23,871 bases of DNA from an uncultured Candidatus Saccharibacteria bacterium (GCA_948944455.1 CARBES010000016.1:1-23871), one strand, 5' to 3'; counted from the first letter of the stretch, positions 6,671 to 13,760 are shown. Numbers and translations are program-made. Notes: generated by a model from the letters alone, not told the origin.

Positions 6671-6903
6671 GGAAAAGCTAATAAATCCCTAGATAAGCTT
6701 AATTCTAGACTTTCTTCAACCAGGGGTGAGTATTCTTATATTCTCCCTAAGAAGCTTTACTATCATGCTTTTCGGGAAACGCTCACGCTCGCCCATCGTC
6801 ATGGGGAGCTAGTTCGCTTCATCCGACTCCCGTCGTTGTCGGACATTCCCGACAAAGCAGATAGCTAAAGCTTCTTAGGGAGATTCTATTTAGCTTTTCC
6901 TTA
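6668..6903. repeat. Structured inverted-repeat element H3
   Basis: A 236-bp imperfect palindrome lies between the nuclease gene and cassette C. The outermost arms are TAAGGAAAAGCTAA (from 6668) and its complement (to 6903). A second, nearly perfect stem of about 29 bp pairs 6742-6771 with 6854-6883. The core shares the 13-mer GGAAACGCTCACG with H2 (6775-6787 here) and a related TTCGCT..ATCCG block. Core hairpins are CCCAT-CGTC-ATGGG (6792-6805) and TCCGAC..GTCGGA (6822-6843); GGGAA/TTCCC closes the core. No open frame of note is present. Confidence 0.7.
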
Positions 6904-6974
6904 TTTCTCGTTGGTTTGTAATATTGCTAGCAATACATTCTTCTGCATAGCTTCTAGCACATTGTTCGCCAAAC

Positions 6975-7185
6975 CTTCATCCTTCCTTGATTACTCTATG
7001 GCTAGACAACGGAGGGAGAGAGCATGATATTGCTCATGGCCGGCGAAGGGAGTTATGGTGTTATCAAAATTCAGATAATAAGCTGCATTAGCCCAACCAA
7101 AAGTGCTTGACCATGCCAAACCTCGTCCGCCAAGACTCAAGATCAGCGAATGACGCGGTACTACATACCCGCTGCGGACGAAGAA
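6975..7185 (-). other. Silent FISUMP C-terminal cassette C
   Basis: Read on the minus strand from 7185, 64 codons are open from FFVRSGYVV to LSLRCLAIE and TAA. The middle contains GGRGLAWSSTFGWANAAYYLNF, the cassette core most like a canonical FISUMP C-terminus (G-x-x-WSS..AYYL). There is no ATG or promoter before FFVRSG, so it appears silent. The 5' element is at 7169-7185 and the 3' element at 6975-7017, its last part degenerate (GGAAGGATGAAGG). It is head-to-head with cassette D, 106 bp apart. Confidence 0.78.
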
Positions 7186-7199
7186 AAGACTAGAAATGT

Positions 7200-7225
7200 A
7201 AAAAACGACCTGCGTGTCGTTTTTT
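7200..7225. terminator. Perfect A/T-flanked hairpin between cassettes C and D
   Basis: AAAAAACGAC and GTCGTTTTTT form a perfect 10-bp stem around a 6-base loop, shaped like a bidirectional intrinsic terminator. A second small hairpin, CGACC-TAGT-GGTCG, follows at 7262-7275. Both lie in the spacer between the 5' ends of two cassettes, where they could keep outside transcription from entering. Confidence 0.6.
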
Positions 7226-7291
7226 TATCTTGCTTCACCCCTGATAAGCTTCGATAAAAAGCGACCTAGTGGTCGTATTTTGGTTTTTGGC

Positions 7292-7487
7292 TTCTTCGTC
7301 CGCAGCGGACACGTACCAGGTGTTTCCGTAAACTTGCTTGGCGCCTATGGCTTTGCCTGGACACGTGCTGCTCTAAGCTTTAATTTTGCTAATGAAGTAC
7401 ACCCAGGAACTAATCCATCACGTAGTGATGCTCGTCCCCTCCGTTGTCTAGCCATATAGAGTAATCAAGCGGAGGATGAAGAAGGTT
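7292..7487 (+). other. Silent FISUMP C-terminal cassette D
   Basis: The shortest complete cassette: 55 codons from FFVRSGHVPG to ARPLRCLAI, stopping at TAG (CCATATAG form). The core reads GAYGFAWTRAALSFNFANEV, again glycine-aromatic-W then a Tyr/Phe-rich strand. An in-frame ATG exists upstream at 7214, but it lies inside the T-rich flank of the terminator-like hairpin and has no ribosome-binding site. The 3' element (7437-7487) ends CGGAGGATGAAGAAGGTT, 34 bp before the stop of the convergent membrane-protein gene. Confidence 0.76.
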
Positions 7488-7520
7488 AAACGTAAATTAT
7501 TGTGCGTGCCACGAGTCGGC

Positions 7521-8966
7521 TTACTCTGGCTGAACAAAACTATTCAATAAATTTTCGCGTAGCTCGTCAAGGTTTAGGCTCTCGGGCCGCTCAGCCTGAG
7601 AATAACTGAGATGTGGTTTTGATTTGAGGGCATCGCGCGTGGCGGCTGGATAGAGTTTTGGGTCTGCGCCGAGATCGCGTAGTGCGACGAGATGATGGTC
7701 AATTTCGAAAGTGTATTTTATTGGTTGTCCGTTTTCGATGCCCTGGAAGACAGCGCCGTGTGGTAACCAATCGACCATCGACATAGTCCCGACCGCGCCA
7801 ATTAGGACGAAATCACGAGTAGTGAGGATTTCTTCGAGCTCATTAGTCCAAAAAACATTGAGCTTTAGGGAGTCATGATTTTCAAGAACTTGGCGAATTG
7901 GTTCTAGATATTTCTCGACGAGTTCTGCTTCGGAGCTGGCTGGTAGCAGTATAGTGAGCTCGCTCGGTAGATCTTTGGTGGATAAGTCTCGGAAGAGATA
8001 TTTGGCGTCAGGGAAAGCAGTTTCGACCGAAGCGTCTTTGACTTTGCCAAGATAAGCGGCGGAGGGCGCTTTGGCATCTTGTTTTGAGGTGCTAACTGAA
8101 TAAACTTCAGCGGTATCTTTGCATTCGAAGAGAGCGGTTTCAGGGTCGGTAGGGCTTTGAAAGACGAGGTGATATGCACCGTTACAAATTGCGAAGGCGC
8201 GCTTACTAAGGTCTTCAGGAACACCCTCGATCCGAGCGGCAAATTCTGCGCCGACTAGCTCTTCGATTGCGGTTTCGTCAATTTCGACGAGATCGGTTTT
8301 CCGAAAAATATAGATCCCCGTAAAAATCGCTTCGGCGATGGCTGATAGAATTAAACCTATGATAATCAAGTGCATAATAAGGCTGGGTTTTTGGTGCGAT
8401 GAATACTGCTTCGAGATAAGTAGCGCCCCGGTCCAAAAGATAAAGACACCCATGAGCGTTGTGATAGCAAGCTGGTTTGGCTGGAAGGCGATCAGAAAAG
8501 CTGCTACCCAGCCAATACTGAACAAGTGAGCAGCGCCAGCGACTAAGACAGCGGTGAGACGGGCGGTACGTGGGCGACTTTTCCAAGCCAGAACGAGCGC
8601 GACGACATTCATGATTGAAAGTAACCCAGAACAGAGCAGCATAACTTTTAGTACTGTCGGGTAATAATCGGTAGTAACCCATTCGTAATTTTTGGTAATC
8701 ATGAGCAGGATCATCTGCATTGGCCCGATCAGGAAGGCCAAGATTGATGCCATTATGAAGCTAAAAGTGCTCAAGGTCAAAGGCCAGTGGCTTTCAGCAC
8801 GAGCAGCCTCAGCCTGCTCGTTGATAAGCTCGCTAGGCCAGAGTAACTCGGACGTCGTTTTTTCTTCGGCTGAAGCTTCGACGGCGCGGTTTGCGCGATG
8901 CTCAAGCGATGGCCAGAGTAGATCGTCGGCTTCGGGCGAGTTTTTAGTTTTCTTCATGGCCTCCAT
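7521..8966 (-). CDS. Polytopic membrane protein with duplicated LLWPS motif
   Basis: I do not recognise this 481-residue protein. Its cytoplasmic N-terminus carries the motif LLWPS twice (DDLLWPSLE and SELLWPSEL, about 24 residues apart). About five hydrophobic spans follow (roughly residues 65-225), then a soluble C-terminal half of about 250 residues with acidic and aromatic patches, likely outside the cell if the number of spans is odd. The ATG at 8966 was chosen because a TGCTATAAT box (8975-8980) predicts transcription starting at about 8968. An ATG at 8972 and one at 8957 are alternatives. The two membrane-protein genes upstream run in the same direction, but this gene has its own promoter. 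Confidence 0.7.
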   Translation of the reverse strand: MEAMKKTKNSPEADDLLWPSLEHRANRAVEASAEEKTTSELLWPSELINEQAEAARAESHWPLTLSTFSFIMASILAFLIGPMQMILLMITKNYEWVTTDYYPTVLKVMLLCSGLLSIMNVVALVLAWKSRPRTARLTAVLVAGAAHLFSIGWVAAFLIAFQPNQLAITTLMGVFIFWTGALLISKQYSSHQKPSLIMHLIIIGLILSAIAEAIFTGIYIFRKTDLVEIDETAIEELVGAEFAARIEGVPEDLSKRAFAICNGAYHLVFQSPTDPETALFECKDTAEVYSVSTSKQDAKAPSAAYLGKVKDASVETAFPDAKYLFRDLSTKDLPSELTILLPASSEAELVEKYLEPIRQVLENHDSLKLNVFWTNELEEILTTRDFVLIGAVGTMSMVDWLPHGAVFQGIENGQPIKYTFEIDHHLVALRDLGADPKLYPAATRDALKSKPHLSYSQAERPESLNLDELRENLLNSFVQPE

Positions 8967-8974
8967 ATGCATTT

Positions 8975-8983
8975 ATTATAGCA
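8975..8983 (-). promoter_or_regulatory. Extended -10 promoter of the LLWPS membrane-protein gene
   Basis: Minus-strand TGCTATAAT, a perfect extended -10, with the hexamer at 8975-8980. The predicted transcript begins within 2 bases of the ATG at 8966, so it is leaderless or nearly so. Confidence 0.65.
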
Positions 8984-9007
8984 TAAGCATTGAGGCGTAG
9001 TAACTAA

Positions 9008-9235
9008 TTATTCGCCTGTACTAGTGATTAGCAGAAAAATGCCTAAACCGATCGCTATGGCCATGCCAATCCCGCCGAAAAATATTAGGCCGAGAGGCGA
9101 GACGATGATAAGGCTGATACCAGCGTTGCGATTCTTGGTCTTACGATAATAGGCTTGCGGGTCGGGGTGCTTCGCCGCCTCAAAGCGAAGTTCGGCATCG
9201 AGGCGAGCTCGACGAATTTCAGATTTTTTAGACAT
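9008..9235 (-). CDS. Small membrane protein, function unknown
   Basis: A 75-residue protein with a charged N-terminal half (KKSEIRRARLDAELRFEAAKHPDPQAYYRKTKNRNAG is mostly basic and acidic residues), then one or two hydrophobic spans (about 39-71, with a GGIGMAIAIGLGIF glycine-rich helix). No family was recognised. The start ATG follows an AAGG 8 bases upstream that overlaps the stop codon of the 9246-9908 gene, so the two are probably translated from one message. It may be a partner of that protein. Confidence 0.65.
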   Translation of the reverse strand: MSKKSEIRRARLDAELRFEAAKHPDPQAYYRKTKNRNAGISLIIVSPLGLIFFGGIGMAIAIGLGIFLLITSTGE

Positions 9236-9245
9236 GTTGAATACC

Positions 9246-9908
9246 TTAGATTTGACGTAGTGCGTCGCTATAAGAGGTTCCTGACTGAATCAGCTGATAA
9301 ATTTTATTAGCCTCAGAACTGGTGATATATTTATACTCATCTTCGCATTCAGCTTTAGCGTTTGCGCCTAGAGTTTGACCGTATTCGTAAGTGCAGCGAG
9401 TAATAATACGATCTTTAATTTCGCTAGCAGTTGGCCCCGTCGGCGTAGGTGTGGATGATGAGCTATTGTTATCTTGTTTATTCGAGGAAGGGTTTTCTTC
9501 GGGAGTGGGTTGAGTTTCCGTAGGTTTCTGCTCTGGCTCCGGAGTAGACTCGGTTGGTTTTTGATTGGTGTCGGGTTGAGTTGTGGTGACACCGTACTTT
9601 TGAGCAAGGGCTTTATAAGTTTCATCTTCACTCAGACAGGCACTGTCATACCAGATTTTGCCATCGCGGAGGCATTTTTCTTCGGCTGAAACGAATAGAT
9701 TGCCGGCGGCGGTAACTACTGCTTTGCCAATATACCACACGCCGATGCCGATAGCGATAAGAAGGATGAGAGCAAGGATGCTCGCGTCTGATGTCGGCTG
9801 GTTGTTATTTTGAGCATCACCTACTTGCTGTGGTTTTTTCGCGGTAGGAGCCGCTTTGGGCTGAGCTTTGTTTGTAGGTGCTTTGGCTGGTTTTGTATTT
9901 GTTGTCAT
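9246..9908 (-). CDS. Single-span protein with Ala/Lys-rich head and Pro/Thr/Ser-rich stalk
   Basis: This 220-residue protein has a disordered Lys/Ala/Pro-rich N-terminus (1-40), one hydrophobic span (about 43-65, SILALILLIAIGIGVWYIG), a short Cys-containing segment (KCLRDGKIWYDSACLS), a Pro/Thr/Glu/Ser stalk (about 110-160) and a C-terminal domain of about 60 residues with two Cys (RCTYEYG, AECEDEY). The paired Cys suggest an exported, disulfide-bonded C-terminus. The function is unknown. The ATG is preceded by AAAGGG at 5-6 bases. Element H4 lies upstream, and the 75-residue membrane protein is 10 bp downstream. Confidence 0.68.
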   Translation of the reverse strand: MTTNTKPAKAPTNKAQPKAAPTAKKPQQVGDAQNNNQPTSDASILALILLIAIGIGVWYIGKAVVTAAGNLFVSAEEKCLRDGKIWYDSACLSEDETYKALAQKYGVTTTQPDTNQKPTESTPEPEQKPTETQPTPEENPSSNKQDNNSSSSTPTPTGPTASEIKDRIITRCTYEYGQTLGANAKAECEDEYKYITSSEANKIYQLIQSGTSYSDALRQI

Positions 9909-9944
9909 AATTCCCTTTCCGTCGCAAAAAAGCGACCATATATG

Positions 9945-10045
9945 TAGTCGCTAAACTTTACAGACGGGCTCTAACACCAGTACTGCGATATATGGCCGCA
10001 TTTCGTGTTAGAACGCGTCTTTTAATTGTCTATAAAGTTTAGCTA
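9945..10045. repeat. Long inverted repeat H4 between divergent genes
   Basis: TAG-CTAAACTTTA-AGAC (9945-9965) pairs with the complementary arm near 10028-10045. Inside it, AGACG-G-CTCTAACAC (9962-9977) pairs with GTGTTAGAACGCGTCT (10005-10020). A small GCG/CGC hairpin sits at the centre. A separate GTCGC-A6-GCGAC hairpin (9921-9936) lies nearer the minus-strand gene. It does not share the H1-H3 core. It lies 5' of the 220-residue membrane-protein gene, so a structured leader is one possibility. Confidence 0.6.
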
Positions 10046-10133
10046 TTTTTATAGTAACATATTTTGTCAAAAGATGGAATAACGGTAGCGGTCTTTTACT
10101 GGCCTTATCCTGGCCGATAACGGAAAAATGTAG

Positions 10134-10139
10134 TATAAT
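10134..10139 (+). promoter_or_regulatory. -10 box of ychF
   Basis: TATAAT lies 40 bases before the TTG start, giving a leader of about 35 bases that holds the AGGAG ribosome-binding site (10168-10172). The -35 region is poor. Confidence 0.5.
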
Positions 10140-10179
10140 AAAAATAGTAGTAAATATTTGACATTTTAGGAGAACTATC

Positions 10180-11169
10180 TTGAACTTAAAAGTAGGCATT
10201 GTGGGTCTCCCGAACGTTGGGAAATCGACTTTATTTAACGCTTTGACCAATGCGGGGGCATTGGCGGCGAATTATCCTTTCGCCACGATTGAGCCGAATG
10301 TTGGCATTGTGCCGGTGCCGGACGAGCGGTTAGACGTGCTGGCGAAGATGTATGACACCGAGAAAGTGGTGCCGGCGGCGGTGGAGTTCGTTGACATTGC
10401 AGGGCTGGTCGAAGGAGCGTCGAAGGGCGAGGGCTTGGGCAATAAATTCCTCGCACATATTCGTGAGTGCCAGATTATTTGTCATGTGGTGCGGGTTTTT
10501 AAGGATGGTGATGTAGTACGGGCGGAAGGTTCGAAGGACCCGCAGCACGATATTGAGGTGATTCAGACTGAGCTGGAACTAGCCGATCTCGAAACTCGCG
10601 AAAAGGTTGAAGCGAAACGCAAGAAGAATGCTGGCAAGGACGATCCGAGCATGGCAATTCCCTATTTGACTGATAAGCCGGTGATTTATATGTTTAATGT
10701 GGACGAAGAGCAACTTGCGGATAAAGAACTGCGCGAAAAGTTGGCTAGCAGTGTGGCGCCGAGTCGGGCGGTGTTTGTCAATGCCAAGCTCGAATCGGAA
10801 ATGTCGGGCATGTCGGCGGAGGAGCGTAAGGAGTTTTTGAATGAATATGGTGTTGAGGAAGATGCGTTAGGTGAGCTGGTGAAAGCAGCCTACGAAACTC
10901 TGGGTTTGCAAAGTTTTCTGACCGCTGGCAAGAAAGAAGTCCGCGCCTGGACGATTAAGCAAGGTGCGACGGCGCCCGAAGCGGCCGGCACGATCCATAC
11001 TGATTTTCAGCGTGGGTTTATTGCTGCAGAAGTGATGAAGTATAATGACTTAAAGGAACTGGGTTCGGAACAAGCCGTGAAGGCAGCGGGTAAACTCCGT
11101 ACTGAGGGCAAGACTTACGTTATGCAAGAAGGTGACGTAGTCGAATTCCGGTTTAATGTTTCGAAATAA
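10180..11169 (+). CDS. ychF: Redox-/ribosome-associated GTPase/ATPase YchF (OLA1 family)
   Basis: This 329-residue P-loop protein binds the ribosome and hydrolyses ATP in preference to GTP in studied members. The motifs are textbook: G1 GLPNVGKST (residues 9-17), G3 DIAGLVEGASKGEGLGNKFL, and NVDEE in place of the NKxD motif, which fits the relaxed nucleotide choice of this family. The C-terminal TGS-like domain is seen in KKEVRAWTIKQGATAPEAAGTIHTDFQRGFIAAEV and the end RTEGKTYVMQEGDVVEFRFNVSK. E. coli YchF is 363 aa, so this one is slightly short in the helical insertion. The start is TTG with AGGAG 7 bases upstream, a clear start. It is monocistronic, convergent with the foreign-looking gene at 11241, and shares the hairpin at 11200-11224 with it. 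Confidence 0.96.
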   Translation: MNLKVGIVGLPNVGKSTLFNALTNAGALAANYPFATIEPNVGIVPVPDERLDVLAKMYDTEKVVPAAVEFVDIAGLVEGASKGEGLGNKFLAHIRECQIICHVVRVFKDGDVVRAEGSKDPQHDIEVIQTELELADLETREKVEAKRKKNAGKDDPSMAIPYLTDKPVIYMFNVDEEQLADKELREKLASSVAPSRAVFVNAKLESEMSGMSAEERKEFLNEYGVEEDALGELVKAAYETLGLQSFLTAGKKEVRAWTIKQGATAPEAAGTIHTDFQRGFIAAEVMKYNDLKELGSEQAVKAAGKLRTEGKTYVMQEGDVVEFRFNVSK

Positions 11170-11191
11170 TTAGGCAGTTTTGCAGGATAAT

Positions 11192-11224
11192 AAAAAGTTA
11201 GCCCCGGGCATAAAGCTCGGGGCT
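11192..11224 (-). terminator. Intrinsic terminator, copy 1 of an identical 33-bp pair
   Basis: The stem AGCCCCGgGC / GCtCGGGGCT with loop ATAAA (11200-11224) is followed on the minus strand by AACTTTTT. It ends the 11241-12482 gene and may also stop ychF from the other side. The same 33 bases, without a mismatch, occur at 12821-12853. Confidence 0.85.
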
Positions 11225-11240
11225 GTGGGTTGCTAATAGA

Positions 11241-12482
11241 TTAGATTCTGTTGATCAGGGCGCCGTTGCTGTCAGGTAGGACATCCATGAGCTCCTGCAG
11301 AGCTTCCATAATGCCAGGGTTACTGTCGACAACATCCAGATCTTCACGGATCAAATCTTGGCTTAAGATCATGATTAGACGGTTGCAGACGCGGATATTA
11401 ACCAGGATGTGCTGGAAGAAATCCTTCTGTTTCTGGGCCGGCATGCTCTCGTAGTAGGCCTCAACCTGCCAGGGGTGTTCCTTGTTTTCGGCGTTATAAA
11501 TTGCGCCCGGGAGCGGATCGCCGTTGGCGTTACGGTAGCTGGCAATGTCATCGAGACTGATGAACTTTGCCACCTCCTTGTCGCCGCCAGCGCGGCAGGC
11601 GTGGACCAGTTCAACCCAGGCATGGACGTCACAGGGGCGAAATTGCAGTAAATCCCGGGTCTTGATCGTGGTAGCTAACCACTGCAGCTGAGCAATCAGG
11701 AGGTGCCCCGCGGATCTGATATAGCCCTGTTTGGCTTGGCTGGTAATCATAGGGGTAATGCTGGCGCAATGCGTGTTCTCGTACAGTTCGCCCGTGGTGT
11801 TGATGATGATATCCCGGTAGTCGTAAAGCCGACCGACCGTTTCGGTCTCAGCGTCGCAGTGAATCTCCGTCAGGAAGCGACGGTTGATCCCGGAGTCCCC
11901 GATCAGAATACTCTGACGGATCAGCTCCTCCATGATGTAGTGGTCGGAGCTGCTGATGCGGAAGGACGGTTTGTCGTTTAAGTTGAGGCAGAAATTGCGG
12001 CAATAGTCGTACTCCCGCTGATCAGACTCGTCCAGTGTCAAGTACTCGGAACGGGAAATTTCTTCCCCAGTATGGAGATGCTTGATCTTGCGATCGGGCC
12101 AGCCGTCGTGGGTTTTGTCAGGCAGGGGGCGGAACATTTTGTCTTCCAGTGGGTCGCCGTTCTTATCGATGGCCTGCCCCCACATGTTAATGCCGGGGAG
12201 ATCGAAGATAAAGGCCAAGGCGCTCATCTTGTCCACAGTGTAGAGTTTCAGCATCTGTTGGGCGTCCTTACGCCGGCGCATCCGCTGCTGCTCATCACTC
12301 TGAACCAAGAGCGCAATGATGTGCTGCTGGTTGCTGGTGGAGAGTATGCTGGGGTAGTCGCTGGCCGGAGCCAGCTGAAGGGCGGTCATCATAGACCGAG
12401 CGCCCTCAAAAAAGGCACGGGCTTCGCGGGAGTTGGGGCTTTGCAGGTAGTATCTGAGGTTAGAACGAATGTTGGTTTCCAT
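11241..12482 (-). CDS. Unrecognised GC-rich protein, probably acquired (413 aa)
   Basis: I do not recognise this family. The 413-residue protein looks soluble and mostly helical, with no signal peptide or membrane span. It carries a run of charged segments (DKNGDPLEDKMFRPLPDKTHDGWPDRKIKHLHTGEEIS) and several His/Trp/Cys residues but no motif I can name. The frame extends to a TTG at 12527, but the ATG at 12482 has an AAAGGCGG ribosome-binding site 7-9 bases upstream and is preferred. Codons are distinctly more G/C-rich at third positions (CTG, CAG, ATC, GCC) than in flanking genes. It has its own consensus promoter 277 bases upstream and an intrinsic terminator identical to that of the next gene (12894-13586), which looks like its companion. 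Confidence 0.72.
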   Translation of the reverse strand: METNIRSNLRYYLQSPNSREARAFFEGARSMMTALQLAPASDYPSILSTSNQQHIIALLVQSDEQQRMRRRKDAQQMLKLYTVDKMSALAFIFDLPGINMWGQAIDKNGDPLEDKMFRPLPDKTHDGWPDRKIKHLHTGEEISRSEYLTLDESDQREYDYCRNFCLNLNDKPSFRISSSDHYIMEELIRQSILIGDSGINRRFLTEIHCDAETETVGRLYDYRDIIINTTGELYENTHCASITPMITSQAKQGYIRSAGHLLIAQLQWLATTIKTRDLLQFRPCDVHAWVELVHACRAGGDKEVAKFISLDDIASYRNANGDPLPGAIYNAENKEHPWQVEAYYESMPAQKQKDFFQHILVNIRVCNRLIMILSQDLIREDLDVVDSNPGIMEALQELMDVLPDSNGALINRI

Positions 12483-12759
12483 AGGAATCCGCCTTTCTGC
12501 GCTATTCGCGCTCAAAAATTTACGCAACAGAGTTATTGCGCAGATCGGCTATCTTAAATCCTCCGGTTTTGGTTGATAAGATGAAAAATAAGCGATCTGC
12601 ACAATAAACCTGTCGTGAGCTTTGAGCACGAATGAATCTATTAGCTGTAAAGGTACATTAGTGGCGTTTGTTCGGCCGCTAAGTTAAGCTTGGAGTATTG
12701 TTTTAGCAATACTCCTTTTCTAGGGACTAGAAAAACATATTTCGTGATTTAATCCCCAT
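12483..12759 (-). promoter_or_regulatory. Long structured 5' leader of the 413-aa gene
   Basis: From the predicted start near 12759 the minus-strand leader is 277 bases, far longer than usual here. It holds GGAGTATTG-6-CAATACTCC (12692-12715), AGCGGC..GCCACT (about 12660-12680), a CGTG..CACG hairpin, a long-range stem GCAGATCG/CGATCTGC (about 12540-12600), CGCAA..TTGCG and GCGC-GAATA-GCGC just before the Shine-Dalgarno. The first hairpin is followed by TTTTCT on the plus strand, so it could instead terminate a plus-strand RNA. Riboregulation is possible but unproven. Confidence 0.45.
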
Positions 12760-12765
12760 TTTTAC

Positions 12766-12794
12766 ATTGTAGCACAGATTCTGTGTTTTGTCAA
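12766..12794 (-). promoter_or_regulatory. Near-consensus promoter of the 413-aa gene
   Basis: On the minus strand TTGACA (12789-12794), exactly 17 bp, then TACAAT (12766-12771). The end of the spacer is AATCTGTGC, giving an extended -10. The ATCTGTGCTAYAAT tail is shared with the promoters at 13732, 15450 and 17153. Confidence 0.85.
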
Positions 12795-12820
12795 TAACTT
12801 TGAGAAAAACAGCTTCAGAC

Positions 12821-12853
12821 AAAAAGTTAGCCCCGGGCATAAAGCTCGGGGCT
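12821..12853 (-). terminator. Intrinsic terminator, copy 2 of an identical 33-bp pair
   Basis: Same sequence as 11192-11224: a 10-bp GC-rich stem, ATAAA loop, then AACTTTTT on the minus strand. It lies 40 bp after the stop codon of the 230-aa gene and before the promoter of the next gene. Confidence 0.85.
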
Positions 12854-12893
12854 AAAAATAATGCTGTTTTGTGTAGCTGTCGGCGCTCGGCTC

Positions 12894-13586
12894 TCAGATC
12901 TCTTCGATGCCTATGAGTGAGAGCACCATTCCGCACCGCTGGTCCTTTTTCAGGTCGTCCAGCTGCAACGTGACGGAATCATACTTCCAGAGTCGCTTCA
13001 GCGCCCGCTGCAGGTTATCCAGCATAAAGCCACAGAAGATTAAATCTTGCCAGGCCTTTGCTCCGCTGAAGACAATCTCAATGGTGCCATCATGGAAATC
13101 GACCGCGCCACTTTCGGTGATGGTCCGATCACGGTAGGGGACACGGATGGCGCCCAGATAGGCGGTTAAGCCGTAGTCGCGCAGGGCATTAATTACCATC
13201 GAAGACATTTGTTCGATGTGGTCAAAACGGTACATCTCATCCAGGATACTTTTGAAGAGTGCCTTTCGTTGCCCCGAAAGGTTGTCGAAGTAGCGCTCCA
13301 GGCGATTCCGAAAAGCCGCCAGGTCTTCAGTGCCAGTGGCGGACAGATCGGAAAACTGCTCCAGGGTGCGTTGCTTGGCGATAGCGAAATTACCTCCTCC
13401 TTGGTCAGCCTGCATGTCAGCCCGGAAGTAAGGCTTAGCTTCGCCGTTTCGATACATACTGATGATGGCGTGCCAACCGTTCTCGACGGAAGTGGGGTGC
13501 TTGCTGGTCAGGAGTTCGAGGTCGTCCACGACGGCCTTCAGCAGCTCGCGGTTGCTACCGCAGATAGTGGTGTCCAGGATCTTCAT
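12894..13586 (-). CDS. Unrecognised GC-rich protein, probably acquired (230 aa)
   Basis: The family is not recognised. This 230-residue protein looks soluble and alpha/beta. An N-terminal acidic segment (ELLKAVVDDLELLTSKHP) is followed by ISMYRNGEAKPYFRADMQADQGGGNF, a helical middle (about 70-130) and a C-terminal half with strands (AYLGAIRVPYRDRTITESGAVDFHDGTIEIVF). No membrane span or secretion signal is visible. AAAGGAG lies 8 bases before the ATG, a stronger ribosome-binding site than most genes here. Third-position G/C use matches the 413-aa gene and not the neighbours. Each of the two genes has its own TTGACA promoter and a copy of the same terminator, which suggests they arrived together. 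The leader is about 140 bases. Confidence 0.72.
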   Translation of the reverse strand: MKILDTTICGSNRELLKAVVDDLELLTSKHPTSVENGWHAIISMYRNGEAKPYFRADMQADQGGGNFAIAKQRTLEQFSDLSATGTEDLAAFRNRLERYFDNLSGQRKALFKSILDEMYRFDHIEQMSSMVINALRDYGLTAYLGAIRVPYRDRTITESGAVDFHDGTIEIVFSGAKAWQDLIFCGFMLDNLQRALKRLWKYDSVTLQLDDLKKDQRCGMVLSLIGIEEI

Positions 13587-13731
13587 GATAGTGGCTCCTT
13601 TTCCAAAAATATATTGTCCTTCGGCGATAGCGATTTTACCATGCCGCAGGGTGATAGCTGACTTCCGAAATTGAACTCAACTTGCATCCTGGGCATGGGA
13701 AACACAAGCAGCATATTAAGGTACTCTTCCT

Positions 13732-13760
13732 ATTGTAGCACAGATAGTTTATTTTGTCAA
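13732..13760 (-). promoter_or_regulatory. Near-consensus promoter of the 230-aa gene
   Basis: On the minus strand TTGACA (13755-13760), 17 bp, TACAAT (13732-13737), with spacer end CTATCTGTGC. The -35 box is only 14 bp from the 5' end of cassette E, which reads the other way. Confidence 0.85.

Noticed and set aside
12072..12557. Long plus-strand frame (161 codons) opposite the 413-aa gene
   Set aside because: It mirrors a GC-rich coding region, has no ribosome-binding site or promoter, and its composition is that of an antisense shadow frame.
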